NCBI GenBank assembly: GCA_033439685.1
Contig: JAUEDM010000007.1
Coordinates: 1,364,001-1,428,000, forward strand
Reading direction: 5' to 3'
Source of the DNA: Apodospora peruviana
Lineage: Eukaryota; Ascomycota; Sordariomycetes; Sordariales; Lasiosphaeriaceae
DNA: 64,000 nucleotides
Under the pieces are notes generated by a model. That model did no database searches, was not told the origin of the DNA, and saw only the letters and a list, made by a program, of their open reading frames with translations. Shown piece by piece: positions 1 to 10,888 of this stretch. The first letter of the stretch is position 1. The number at the start of each line of letters is the position of its first letter. A program made the position numbers and the translations under genes.

Positions 1-652
1 CCTTCTAATCGCAAGGTGGCATTATCTCTCTCTCCATTATCGCAATAAGCGCGTCCCATCGTCGTTTGCTCCTGTCCAAACGATAAAATAGAACTGTGGC
101 AAATTCTTGATCATTCTGCCTTCACACGCCCACGTCGAAAAGGGCGAGATAGGAGAGACATCCCGTCTTTTTCTCCGACCAGCGACGACGCCTCGAGGCG
201 CACTGCTGGGCCCTCCTGTTCGGCCTCAAGGGAGGTACACTGAGCCGCTTTACCGGGTTCCCGTCCTGCGCACCCATCCCTACGCCCGCCCGCCGCTGTA
301 CCTTACAGACTCCGCAACCGCTTCATACGGTAGAGGGACGACCCGTTTCTATAACTGCCCTCCACACCACTACACCACCTTTCTCCCTGCCCGACGGGTA
401 TTCGAGCCGCAGCACGTTCCTTGGCCTGCCGCCCTCCAACCGCCCAGTCCCGTCCATCGGGGAGATAATACCATACAAAAAGGGAGGGAGGCGACCGGCC
501 CGGTACAAGGACGACACCTCATACACGGCGCATCGTGCAACGCACCACGAGCCTGCGAATCAGGGCCTATTGGATCCAGACGGGGAGCAATAAAGGCACA
601 ACAGGCAGGCACGCCGGCCCGATTTGATTGACCGTCCGCGGCGTGGGTGGAG
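1..652. other. Intergenic / upstream region
   Basis: No gene is supported here. A 174-codon open frame at 107-631 has a low-complexity, proline- and arginine-rich composition, overlaps open frames on the other strand and resembles no family I know. The last part should hold the promoter and 5' leader of the de-N-acetylase gene that starts at 653. Confidence 0.5.
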
Positions 653-1605
653 ATGGTAATCAAGATGGACTGGTTGATGACCCTCGGCGTGCTCGTCGTC
701 GTAGTGCCCTCACTGTACCTCTACACGGTGGGCGTGGTGTCCTCGCGGTTCCCGACGCTGCGCAATAAACGCATCTGTCTGTTGATCGCCCACCCAGATG
801 ACGAGGCCATGTTCTTTGCGCCAACAGTTCTGGCGCTCACGCGACCCGAGACGGGCAACCATGTAAAGATCCTGTGTCTGAGTAGCGGTACGGTTTAGTT
901 TCCCTCCCCCGACTTGAAAGAAATGCTTTTTACTGAGCCGCTTTTTTTTGGCTCTTTCCAGGTGATGCCGACGGCCTCGGCGAGACGCGAAAACGAGAGC
1001 TCGCCAAGTCGGGGCTGACGCTTGGTCTGCGGAAGGAAGACGACGTCTTTGTGGTCGAGAACCCCGATTTCCCCGACAGCATGACGACGGCATGGGACCC
1101 CAGCAAGATATCCTCCCTCTTGTGTGCGGCCTTTGCGCCACACTTGGCCAAGTCGCGCGACAGCGGCGCCGCCCCGACAGCCTCGATCGACGTGCTCATC
1201 ACATTCGACGCCGGCGGCGTCTCGCACCACCCGAACCACATCTCCCTATACCACGGCGCAAAATCCTTTGTCGCCGCGCTGGTGGCGGGCAAGGACGGGT
1301 GGGCGTCGCCCGTCGATCTATACACGCTGACGACAGTGCCGTTGGCCCGTAAGTACGCCGGCTTCCTGGACATTGTGGCGACGCTGGCTACGTGGGCGCT
1401 TGGAACGGATATGAAGGACAAGAAGCACCCACGGGGGCTGGTCTTCCTCAACGGTGTCGGGAGCAGTGGTGGGATCGGGACTGCGTGGAAAGCCATGACG
1501 ACGGCGCACAAGAGCCAGATGGTGTGGTTCCGTTACGGCTGGATTACTCTAAGCAGATACATGTACATGAACGACTTGAAGCTAAGTAAGATTCAGGGCC
1601 ATTGA
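653..1605 (+). CDS. GPI12: N-acetylglucosaminyl-phosphatidylinositol de-N-acetylase (PIG-L/GPI12 family)
   Basis: This enzyme removes the acetyl group from GlcNAc-PI, the second step of GPI-anchor synthesis, on the cytosolic face of the ER. Two exons, 653-887 and 962-1605, flank a 74 bp GT-AG intron and give 292 residues, the usual length for fungal members. An N-terminal hydrophobic anchor covers about residues 5-27. It is followed by the family metal-binding motif AHPDDEAMFF (about 45-54) and a downstream HPNH motif (about residue 167). Both belong to the zinc-dependent PIG-L/LmbE fold. The start could be 653 or the in-frame ATG at 665, which would drop four residues; 653 is the first ATG in frame. 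The gene converges with the minus-strand gene ending at 1961. Family assignment is firm; the exact start is not. Confidence 0.9.
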
Positions 1606-1960
1606 CGCAGGGTTGCGGTTGTGGGGTGATGTGGTGGCATGGACTCCTGAACAAGTCCAAGGATATCAGGATATAGCTGCAACTGCGACTCTACCGAGCC
1701 TTGGCAAAGGAACGAGAGCTACGTTATTCCACGCTCGCTGGGTAAATAAGAGGAGGCAAGCATACTTGGGTTGTTTGAGTTCCCAGATGTCACACACCTC
1801 AGCGCTTGTGTTAGTCACATCGGGTCAGTCATTCCCGCTGGAAACGCATCAAGCAGCAAACATTGTAGGATAATAAATAATGTTAGAACATGGTCCTCTT
1901 GGCGCTTATTTCTCTTCCTTCAGGCAAGTTATTCTTGCGAGCCGGTGTGATTCGTTCTGT
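1606..1960. other. Convergent 3' intergenic region
   Basis: This 355 bp stretch separates the 3' ends of two convergent genes and should contain both 3' UTRs and polyadenylation sites. No coding sequence or repeat is supported. Confidence 0.6.
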
Positions 1961-4078
1961 TCATAGGAACTCGCGTGCGAGCTCCCATGGGGGTGGTGGG
2001 CGGCGCAAGAACTTATCCAAGTCTAGAGGCCGGGCATATGGCCGCCCAAACACGGCGGGTTGTCTAGTCGGGTTATCCTCCCAGTATTCTTGGTCTCGGA
2101 GATCTCCTGTTAGTTGTAGCGGCTGGACAATCTCGACATGCCTCCACGTCATTCGCTCAACTGGTTGAACGCTCAGCTCCACCGTCCCAGAACTGACCGG
2201 GTATTTGACTACTCGGGGCATTGTGGCACGAAACGCGTCGATGAACTGGGGAAACAGCTGGGTAAATAGCTCGTTGTCCACGGAAGCTTGGAAGCGCCTT
2301 TGATTCAGGATCGACCTGCACAGTCTCTGGAAGGCATACCACGTTGCTTGTTTCTGCACGAGGGCGTCGTGCCAGGCCTTTTGAGTTCCGGTGTCCTCGA
2401 GACCAAGCGCATGGGTCAGTGCCTGCTTATAGAACGCCGTCTCAAGCTCCGCCTGTACATCTCTGTACATAGGCTCAAGTTCTAGCATAGACCCGATGGC
2501 CCTTCTCCATTGGCGGTGGCGGATCATATCCTTGACCCTGAGACAGTACTCCAAAAAGCCAGGCTTGATATTCTCCGTTTTCATGATATCCCAGATCATG
2601 GGCAGCACACTGCCAGGGACAATCCTGTCCCGATGCAAGAGCCGGTGCTCGCAGTTAGCCATGTTGGCTGAGGCCACGTAAGTCCACTGAAAAAGCTTGA
2701 ACCACAAGCGTTCGGTCATGGGAATGCGATACTTGTGCCGGACGGCATTAAGCAATTTGAGTGCGTAGAGTGGCTGCGAGTTGCAACCATAGCTGTCAAT
2801 AATGGCCTCCAACAGCAACTCGGTTGGATGCAGGGGGGAATCGGCGGTGAAGGGTAAAGAAGTCCCTGTGACGCTGAACCTGTTGCACCGTGATTTTTGC
2901 ACTGCGATATTCCAGAATCTCCGCAGTATCCAGTTCTCGATGTTGTACAAGCTACCAGCTCGAGCAAAGGCAACCATGAAAGAGCAGAGAACTCTTTCTT
3001 CGGGGGGGTACGAGGTGCTCACCACGGCATTGAATAACTTGATAGGAGGCCGTGGGTTTCTCATTAGCCTCGTGAGGTTCTCGGCTATGTCAGATTTGTT
3101 TCGGTTGTGACCAAAACGATGTGCCTGGTTGCGCAGTCGCTTCCTGGCTATGGACATGACCTCCTTAACATTCACCGGGTGTGGCTCGGGCTGTATGTTC
3201 TTGAAGTATCGTTGGTTGAGGGGACGGACACGCAGTCTCTCCAAGTCGTATTGGGTGTACAGGTCTTCTGTCAGGAACCGTGCCTTGATGAAGTCATTAT
3301 GCACCGCACCGTCTTCTCGCAGTTTATGCTTGTGAACCAGATGCCAGATTTTCTTCACCTGCAGGTAATTGGATGCTGCCCCAGCAGACCTCAAAAGAAT
3401 CTGCACGTCGGAGGGGAGCAACCGGTGTCCGCCCTCAATTCTGAGCTCGGCAGCACACATAAGCCGCTCGAGGAGGAGAACAAAGACCTTTCGCACGCCC
3501 CATATATCGAATTCTTGACCGATAGGCGTTTCCAATGCCATACCAGGACCCACATGCATACCGGCGGTCGAGTCAAGTTCTTTACTCAGTGTGCTTAGTG
3601 GGTCTAGAGAGCGTAACAGCTCCGAGAAGGCAGTGACAGGGAGGCGGTTGATCGCAGCAAAGGATGGCCACATATCCCCATGTGTTTTCTTTGCAACAGT
3701 GGCGTCCTTCACGAGTTCTCGCAGGTATGCAATCCTAGTGAGGGGCGTTTCGAGCGAGCTTGTGAAGACTGATGCACTGTCTGCAGGTCCGAGGAGGGCG
3801 AGGCTCGTTGTGGACAAAGGGGACCTCCCCTCCGGCATCTTCGAGTTGACGAGAAAGCGGAGCACATCTAGCTCGTCAACCTCCATGGGAAGTTGTTGTT
3901 TACTGTCTGACAGCTGACTGGCATGATGACGACGGTGAGTAGGCCCAAGACTGATCAGGTCGGCAGGCGCAGGGTTGGGGGCAGTTGGAAACCGGGATAA
4001 GCTGGATATGATATGTCTCGAGCGATGTCGACAGATGCGGCAAGCGCCTAAGGGTACCAAGAAGATTGCCGCGAGCAT
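1961..4078 (-). CDS. Mitochondrial ATPase-expression (ATP13/AEP2-like) protein
   Basis: An uninterrupted 705-residue reading frame. The N-terminus is rich in Arg, Ser and Ala and poor in acidic residues over about the first 40 positions, as expected for a mitochondrial presequence. The central part (about residues 210-290) carries DVQILLRSAGAASN and then IKARFLTEDLYTQYDLERLRVRP, which I recognise as the conserved core of the fungal mitochondrial ATPase-expression (ATP13) family. Helical, PPR-like sequence follows to the C-terminus. Characterised relatives act on a mitochondrial mRNA encoding an ATP synthase subunit, but the target here is unknown. A GAGACA-type simple repeat lies about 45-75 bp upstream of the start. 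The gene is divergent from LSM3, with 618 bp between the starts. A plain mitochondrial PPR-like protein is the alternative. Confidence 0.65.
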   Translation of the reverse strand: MLAAIFLVPLGACRICRHRSRHIISSLSRFPTAPNPAPADLISLGPTHRRHHASQLSDSKQQLPMEVDELDVLRFLVNSKMPEGRSPLSTTSLALLGPADSASVFTSSLETPLTRIAYLRELVKDATVAKKTHGDMWPSFAAINRLPVTAFSELLRSLDPLSTLSKELDSTAGMHVGPGMALETPIGQEFDIWGVRKVFVLLLERLMCAAELRIEGGHRLLPSDVQILLRSAGAASNYLQVKKIWHLVHKHKLREDGAVHNDFIKARFLTEDLYTQYDLERLRVRPLNQRYFKNIQPEPHPVNVKEVMSIARKRLRNQAHRFGHNRNKSDIAENLTRLMRNPRPPIKLFNAVVSTSYPPEERVLCSFMVAFARAGSLYNIENWILRRFWNIAVQKSRCNRFSVTGTSLPFTADSPLHPTELLLEAIIDSYGCNSQPLYALKLLNAVRHKYRIPMTERLWFKLFQWTYVASANMANCEHRLLHRDRIVPGSVLPMIWDIMKTENIKPGFLEYCLRVKDMIRHRQWRRAIGSMLELEPMYRDVQAELETAFYKQALTHALGLEDTGTQKAWHDALVQKQATWYAFQRLCRSILNQRRFQASVDNELFTQLFPQFIDAFRATMPRVVKYPVSSGTVELSVQPVERMTWRHVEIVQPLQLTGDLRDQEYWEDNPTRQPAVFGRPYARPLDLDKFLRRPPPPWELAREFL

Positions 4079-4696
4079 TGTAACGAGAAGCGTGTTCGAC
4101 TTCCGCTTGGCCTATTGCCTTTCTGTCTCTGTCTCTGTCTCTGTCTCGGCCTCGTCCTCGGCCTCGCCCGAGTCGAGGAGTCGAGAGATCCATCGATGAC
4201 GGAGTTCCGAGGGTTATGATGTATGGTACGCCTGGTTAGCTGCGCCTACAACGGGCGACAGCTTTGGTTAGTGCGGATAGTCTGGGGACGGTGAGGTGAT
4301 GGAGGCTAAAGGTTCAAAATGTTTGTCGGTACTACAGTACCATTGTAGTAGTTTGGTGGAACCCCAGCTGATGGGTAAAGTGAGGTACGTACCTCAGCTG
4401 GGGAGCTTGAGCTTGAGCTCGGACCAACCCAGGGGGGTGTTACCGTGTTGCCGTTGGGAGTCGAGATAAAAGTTGGCACGTGCGACCTTTCAGCACGCCA
4501 GGTTAGGGCCTGTTTGGCAGTTTGCAGCGCTGCATCCACTCACTCGCTCTCTCACGCAACGACACTACAAAGACTCAACGGCGTGAACGCTCAAAACCAC
4601 CACCCCACATTTGTCAGGCATACCACACGCTCATTCCTACCGCGTCACAAAACACCATTATCGAGACGCCAGATATTTAAGTAATCCTATCACACC
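4079..4696. promoter_or_regulatory. Shared divergent promoter region
   Basis: This 618 bp interval lies between divergently transcribed start codons (4078 minus, 4697 plus), so it must hold both promoters. Near 4121-4150 there is a TCTGTC-type simple repeat, which reads as a GA-rich leader in the minus-strand transcript. No TATA element was identified. Confidence 0.55.
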
Positions 4697-5229
4697 ATGG
4701 CCGAGGCGGGAGATGAGAGCCATTCGGTAGCAGAGCCCCTCGACCTGGTGCGGCTGTTGCTCGACGAGATTGTCTGCGTCAAGCTGCGCGGAGACCGGGA
4801 ACTCAAGGGCCGCCTTCACGTACGATGCAATACCCACCACTTCTTAGATCCAATATCGCCTGCGCGGATCCCACTCGGCTCAGGGCTAACATCTATCACG
4901 TCTTCTTCCAGGCCTACGACAGCCACTGCAATTTGGTGCTTGGCGATGTTGAAGAGACCATCTACGTGGTCGACGACGAGGATGAGGAAGATGACGAGAT
5001 CAAGGCACGAATGCATCCATTATTCCTTCGTCGGTCTTGTATCCATAACTAACTCGCTGCCGGGACGCAGACCGTGAGCAGAAAATCCGAAATGCTCTTT
5101 GTGAGAGGCAAGTCCCAAAACAGCGGCCACGTTGGGAACCACCCCTATTTGTGATGCGCCAACTAACATTGTCTTTCACATGTAGGTGATAGCGTCGTTC
5201 TCATATCACCTCAGTCACGCCCATATTGA
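4697..5229 (+). CDS. LSM3: LSM3, U6 snRNA-associated Sm-like protein
   Basis: A subunit of the LSM2-8 ring that binds the U6 snRNA 3' end in the nucleus and of the LSM1-7 ring in cytoplasmic mRNA decay. Four exons (4697-4819, 4912-5004, 5071-5107, 5186-5229) give 98 residues, the usual LSM3 length. Sm1 runs from EPLDLVRLLLDE through SHCNLVLGDVEE, and Sm2 includes EMLFVRGDSVVLIS. Intron 1 is GT-AG. Introns 2 (5005-5070) and 3 (5108-5185) begin with GC, at AAG/GCACG and AGAG/GCAAGT, and both carry an AACTAAC branch site. Only these donors keep the reading frame and restore the conserved K-TVSRKSEMLFVRG-DSVV sequence. Exon 3 is only 37 bp. The product is very secure; the intron boundaries are inferred from frame and family conservation. 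Confidence 0.93.
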
Positions 5230-6082
5230 GAGTGGTGAACCACGCAATGAGGATTAAATATTTGAGCATGAGCATTCGTTGAGAGACGGCGGAGAAGGGT
5301 CGTGCCGGAAGTGTACCGTGACTTGGACTTCCTAACCGTCAGTCTGACTGGGCTGATATTGAATGACGGTATGTATACCGCTGCCTCCAATTGGAGACTA
5401 AGGCTGCGAGCTTACCTAGATGGAAAAAAGGAGGAAGGAGATATCTCCAAGCGAGCTAGATAAATACCTAGCAGCGCCTCTCGCTGAGACGTTATGTTAG
5501 TCAGACGGGGAAATCAACAATCATGTACCATCACTTCCAGCCCTACTACTTTTCGCCTCGCTGGAGATGTCTTCACAGCGCCTGGACGAGCTTCCCACCG
5601 CTTTTAGGCCCAGCATTTGCGCTCCTTCTGCTCGCAGTCCAAACAATTCCTCATTTCACACTTTTAACGTCGTCTTTCCAAGGCACTTTGCGACACAATA
5701 TGGCACCAGTAATGTGGGCATTGATTAAGACATATAATTCTAAACCCCGCTGACCCAAAATCGGGCATCGCTGTTATTTTCTGCGTGGAATATCGTTTGG
5801 TACGAGAGCCCAACAGCTATATCGCTACTTTGTCCTGTTATTCCCTTGGAGATGCTTCACTGGCATGTGTCCCAGAAGAACCCGGGAGCAATCAGACAAA
5901 ACAGGAGATGAGGTAAAAGACAAAAGAGGACATAGGTCCTTATTACCAAGCTTTACAAATAAAACTCTGCCAGCAGAAATACATCCTTTGCGCCATCAAG
6001 AAACAGATACCCAACGCCAGATTTGATGTCAAAACAGCCCAAGTAATTCTACTCAGAACATCCGATATAATCTTGGGTTGCC
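5230..6082. other. Convergent intergenic region
   Basis: This 853 bp stretch lies between the 3' ends of LSM3 and the GTPBP1-like gene. A 76-codon open frame at 5523-5753 has no recognisable family and no good codon context, so I do not call it. Nothing else is supported. Confidence 0.5.
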
Positions 6083-8117
6083 CTACGCTCCCACTTTCAC
6101 TTCGGCCGGCGCCCTCTCACCCTTCTCCTCTGGACCACCGGTCTCGGCCGATGTCTGGCCCACATCGTCCCCATTGTCTGCCTGCTTGGGCATGAGCGGT
6201 TTAGAAGGGTCGTACCCGACACTCTTTACTATTCCGAGGCCCTTGGTCCTGCCCTCGCGGAAAAGAAGTCGGTCGCCTGGGGCGAGATACTCAGGTCTCT
6301 GAACAAAGCGAAATGCGACAGTGGCACGGTCACCAGTTCGTATGAAAGGTCGGTCAACATCAATTATGGCGCACGTTTGAGAGACAGGCCCGACGTGCAA
6401 CATGGCCTGGTACTTGGTTTTGATGGTGGTTGCATGCGACAGAATAAGCACTATCACTTGTTAGTAAGCAGTCACTCGCATGTGTCAAGGTCCAGCATCG
6501 TTCAAGATGCGTGTGTGTGTGTATACCTTCGGCTACAAACTCGCGGTGCACCTTCGGCGGGGAGCCGTCCCCCTTGGACAAGACGACCATTCCTTTGCGG
6601 ACATCTTTCCGCCTCACTCTCCGCAGAGCGAACGAAGCTGATTGACCGGCAGACGCAGCAGGAACGCTGATCCGTTTTCTTTCGATGGATCGGATCGAGG
6701 TCTGGGTGAAACGTCCCAGTGAGTCAGGGCCTATCTGGACATCATCTCCAGCATGTATAACGCCCGACTTGACAATACCAGACACCACGGTGCCGACGTG
6801 TGGAACACTGAAAGTGTCATTGACATGGAACTCGAAGGGTGCATCGGCATCATACCGACCGTGGTGTGGCAGGATGTTGAGGAAAGAACGGACGAGGTCC
6901 AGGTTCTCGCCGGTAACGTTAGAGACCTGGAAGATAGGGCAGATGCGTTGGCTCACGAACTGGGTTGCAGTGTTGATGCACTCCTCGTGGTTCTTGATGA
7001 AGATGGGAATTTTCCTTGCCCCGGGACTTTTCAGAATGCGAGTGATCTGAGTGATAGTCTGTTCCAGGATTTGGGGTGGGCAGATGTCGATTTTGGTGAT
7101 TACTACCATGACCGGCACGTTCAAGGCCAAGGCAATCCCGAGATGCTCTTTGCTCATGCCGATGAGCCCGTTGTTGGCAGCCACCATGAGTAAACAGTAG
7201 TTTGGACTGCTGGACAAGAGTCCAAATACAGTTGTCCGGAGGTAACGCTCGTGGCCCGCCAGATCGGTAAAGGTGATGACCTTTGCGCTTCGCTTGCCAA
7301 TCTCTTCCCATGATAGCTTCCGACCCGGCGTGTCCGACGTCACAACCTGGCCTTTGGTGTCGAATCCCATGATCTCCATGCCAACAGAGGATGTCCGACC
7401 GGTCTCAATCTCATGCTTGTGCCTGAACAGGTTGACACGAGCCTTGCCGCGGCCGTCATCAAGGTCCCCTTTGACGAGTACGCCTAGCATAGAGCTCTTT
7501 CCAGCATCGACATTCCCAACTACAGCTATCCTTGTCTCAATGACCTCCTCCACCGTTGCAGGAGCCTGGCGGATCATGACCTTCCCACTGCACTCTTTGT
7601 CTTTCGTCGGCGTGCCGTCGACTTCGCTTCCAACATTCTTGGTCAACAAGAGTTGGCAATCGGCGGACAGCTCCTTGGCGGCTTCCGCTATCCTCTTGAA
7701 GGCCACATCCCATTCAACTTTGGATAACCTCATGCCATCGCCATTATTCTCGAATCCGATATCGAACACGAACTCGCCGTGGCCCTCAACTAACCGCTCA
7801 TGGATGACATCGACTAATTTCTGAAGGGAGTCGGCATCTTCGGGGGCCGAGAGGAGAAGGTCTCGTAACCTCAAACGGGGAGCGGGGTCAGAAAGGTTGA
7901 GGCTGTCGAGGATGTCGTCTAGCTCCTCGTGTTGGTCAAAGTCGATTTGGGCCGCGGGAGCCGTTGCCGGCGTGGTTGTGACGGCAGCGTTTGTCCTGGA
8001 ACTCGAACTCGGGTAGCGCAAGGCCTGCTGCTTCTCGACGTATTCGGCGAAGTCACTCAGAGCGGCCTCGCCTTTCCGCTTCTCGTGCGGTAATTGCTTG
8101 GCTGGTTTAGAAGCCAT
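6083..8117 (-). CDS. GTPBP1-like translational GTPase
   Basis: A member of the GTPBP1/GTPBP2 branch of the EF-Tu superfamily, whose animal members act in translation-linked mRNA surveillance. The cellular role in fungi is not well defined. Two exons (8117-6527 and 6450-6083) flank a 76 bp GT-AG intron with a CTTACTAAC branch site and give 652 residues. G1 is GNVDAGKSS (about residue 200), G3 is DLAGHERY (about 285) and G4 is TKID (about 342). EF-Tu domain II and III sequence follows, ending in RTGDRATVAFRFVQRPEYL and a charged Glu/Gly/Ala-rich tail. The intron contains a short GT dinucleotide run next to its donor, which might affect splicing. The 200-residue N-terminal extension, with a low-complexity Thr/Ala stretch, is typical of the family. 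The gene ends convergently with LSM3. Confidence 0.88.
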
Positions 8118-9225
8118 GGTTTCGTCGCGATTTAGGTCCGTAACTGCAAATTATCAAGACGATAAACGGTGGCTGAACCAAGGTCTTCCATGGTATATTA
8201 TTTACCTTTTTACAAGGTAACGTATCAAACACGTATTCGCGGGATCATGCTAAGTATCCAACAAGCCGGACTGGTGGGGTTCTAGGGCACTGCTCCAAGC
8301 AGAACGGAATGGAGCACTAGAAAAGTTGCTAGAAAGAAAAGAAAGAGAAGTCGAGTAAGAACTGTATGATATTGCTGTCTCTTTATACGTTGCAGTCATG
8401 GATGAGCAGTTCAATCATGGAGAGCCAGGTTTCGGCGTGTGAGTCGAAATGCTGGTAGAGTCATAATTGAAGAAGGTGACCGAAACAATATTGGCTCTCG
8501 CAGACTCACCAAGTTCGATTGGCCTTCTCAGTAAGACGCCGTTATCGATAAGAGGTTCATACAGCCCCTGCCTCTTTGAGAACCAGAAATGGGCTGGCTG
8601 CCCGCACTACCCCGCGAAATCCAGCACTGCAGTGCTGTTACGGAGTTACCAGGGAAGGTCAGGGTACCATCGACATACCATTCAACACCAAACAACTCAA
8701 GCACATGTCAAAGTTCACGGTGGGTCTTTGGAGTCAGAATTAGCTGCCGAACACAGTGACGCGGCTCAAAATCCAACAGACAGCCTTATCTAGACTGACT
8801 CCTGTTAATATTATCAGGTTGCCCTATGTACCTCGACTTGGCTTATCCTTCCCAGAAACGCCCCATCCATGCTGAGTACCCGCCATGGACGAATTTTCGC
8901 CATGACAGATGCTATGAAAATTTAATGTAATCCAGAAATTCTCTGGAATCTTTTTGCCGCCCATCGAAACACCATGTTTTCCAAAGAAAAAATCCCTAAT
9001 CTCTTAGGTCGGATATACAATGCCGACCTAACAACCTAGGGAGGACCGCCGCTCAGGCTGCTGCCGCGTCGACTCATCGACCTAGGGGGGTATAATGCAA
9101 GCCAAAAAGAAATGACTGGAACAAGAGAAACAAGAAAGAGCAATATATAGACAATCCTTGGTGGCTCCAAGTCAAAGATAGCGAACTCGCACAGTCATCT
9201 GAGCCCGGCCCACAAAGGTGGCTCT
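8118..9225. other. Intergenic region
   Basis: This 1.1 kb stretch holds the 5' flank of the GTPBP1-like gene and the 3' flank of the arrestin gene. A 108-codon open frame at 8467-8793 shows no family resemblance or domain and is not called. No repeats were seen. Confidence 0.5.
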
Positions 9226-10888
9226 TCACCTCTCTTCGCTTGCTGACCCAACCCGATTTGCGTCAACAGCAGTCTCCAGCGAGCTCTGACTTCTGCCGTC
9301 CTCGATCATGGCGTCTAAGGGCTCGAATGTTTCAACAAGACAACATTCACTACCACCGAACGTAGTTTCCTCCGAGTACGCCGGCGGGCTCGGAGGGACA
9401 TCCTGGTAGATTGGAGGCGCTTCATTGTCCCAACTGATGCCGATGCCTCCGCGCTCCGTGAGAATGGTGCTGAAATGCATGCGCAGTATGCGTCCCACGC
9501 CAGTGTGAGTAACAAGGGCCGGCTTGTTCATGGGTGCCCACTCTTGGGACACCACCATCTCGACCATCAGTTGGTGCGTTACCTCGGTACCGTCGCGGCT
9601 CTTGGTGTCGCATGCAAACTTTGCATGTTTGGCCAGATTATACTCGACCTCGAGTTCCACGCTGCTATCCGTGGCGCCGGCATAATTGCTCTTCCATCCC
9701 GTAAACAGTGTCTTCTCGCCAATGACCCGCGTTTCGGTGCGGGCGACACCCTTCTTGGATTGTTGCCCGGCGTCCTCCGTCGCCTTCGGAGAGTGCTTCT
9801 CACAGGCGGGAGCTACCGTCTTGGACGTCTCCTCGAGTCGCCATGTGAGCTTTTTCAACTTCCAATACTCCATAGTGTCGATCCGGGTGTTGTGCCGGGC
9901 AATTCCATCAAGTCGAACAGCTAGCGTATAGGTGCCAATGGGATGGATCACATGGGGATAATGAACATTGGCCTTGATGTTCGTCGGTGGGAAAACACGG
10001 ATAGAGTGGTGAGGCACCTCGGAGGCAGGCAAGCTGCGCTTCACGTCGAGTACCTTTTCGAGTTTGATGGGGGGTAAAGCGGTGCCGTTAGTCCTGGGAA
10101 CAGCCTCGGCCTTGAACTCGTACACAATGTTCACCAGCGGCCCGTCTAGCGTTGCCGGTAGGTGCCCTTCAAGAAGAATTGAGAAAGGAAACGAGTGTTC
10201 GCCTGCGGGTTGGTGGAGGTGTCAGCGGTGATTCTATGATATGAAGACTTTCAGATGAAAGAGGGATCCAAAACATACCTCTCTTAAGCAGTAGTGGTTG
10301 TGGTAATAGACTCCACTGTTTTAACTGGGTAACATGATTTGCGCAGTCGCTGCAGTGATGCGCGAAGGGCCTTTTTTGCGTGAGACGGACATTTAGCGTC
10401 GCATTGAGAGACTCTATTTCTAATTCGTCCTCCTTGATGTTCAAGAAGAGTTGACCGGAGACCAGGGCGCCGGTGCTGTTCTCCGCGTCGCCATACATAA
10501 CGATGGGTGGCGACTCCAGTTTCCAATCCAGGGATACCAACGAGTTTGCATGGCTTTCGCGACTGCGCCCAAAGTGCATACCGGGGAACGAGAGCCTGTG
10601 GTGATGGCTCTGGTCTTTGTGCGTCTCGGACGTGAAGCTGTCTGATCGATGCGACTGCGAGTCGGCCATCCTGAGTCTCTGGCGGGGCGTATACGATGGT
10701 GCAGGTACGTTCACGTCGGTGTCGTCCTCGGTGGATGATGCATAGGAAAATACACGCTCCGAGCTTCCGGACTCCCTGCCGGATCTTTGTGGAGAATCTC
10801 GTCTGCGCGCCGTCTTTGTAAGCGTCGATACTTGCTGCTCGAGGGAACTGGCAGACGACCGGAAGAAGTTCGTGACGCGGTGCGGCAT
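9226..10888 (-). CDS. Arrestin-like protein, Ldb19/Art1 type
   Basis: An alpha-arrestin, expected to recruit a Rsp5-type ubiquitin ligase to plasma-membrane transporters for endocytosis. Two exons (10888-10279 and 10202-9226) flank a 76 bp intron and give 528 residues. The arrestin-N fold starts near residue 115 (SPPIVMYGDAENSTGALVSG), then CSDCANHVTQLKQWSLL, then across the splice junction GEHSFPFSILLEGHLPATL. This Cys-x2-Cys plus FPFS pattern is what I associate with Ldb19/Art1. The tail contains PPSPPAYSEE, a plausible WW-ligand-like site. I chose the ATG at 10888 (MPHRVTNFF) because the sequence becomes family-like from there. The frame stays open a further 221 codons upstream to 11551, with a CAG-repeat-derived Cys run, so a longer product or an upstream exon cannot be excluded. 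Confidence 0.82.

Noticed and set aside
107..631. 174-codon plus-strand open frame before the GPI12 gene
   Set aside because: Low-complexity Pro/Arg-rich composition, overlapping open frames on the other strand, and no family resemblance.
5523..5753. 76-codon open frame after LSM3
   Set aside because: No homologue, no exon partner, and it lies in a convergent 3' intergenic region.
8467..8793. 108-codon open frame between the GTPBP1-like and arrestin genes
   Set aside because: No domain, signal peptide or splice context that would support coding.
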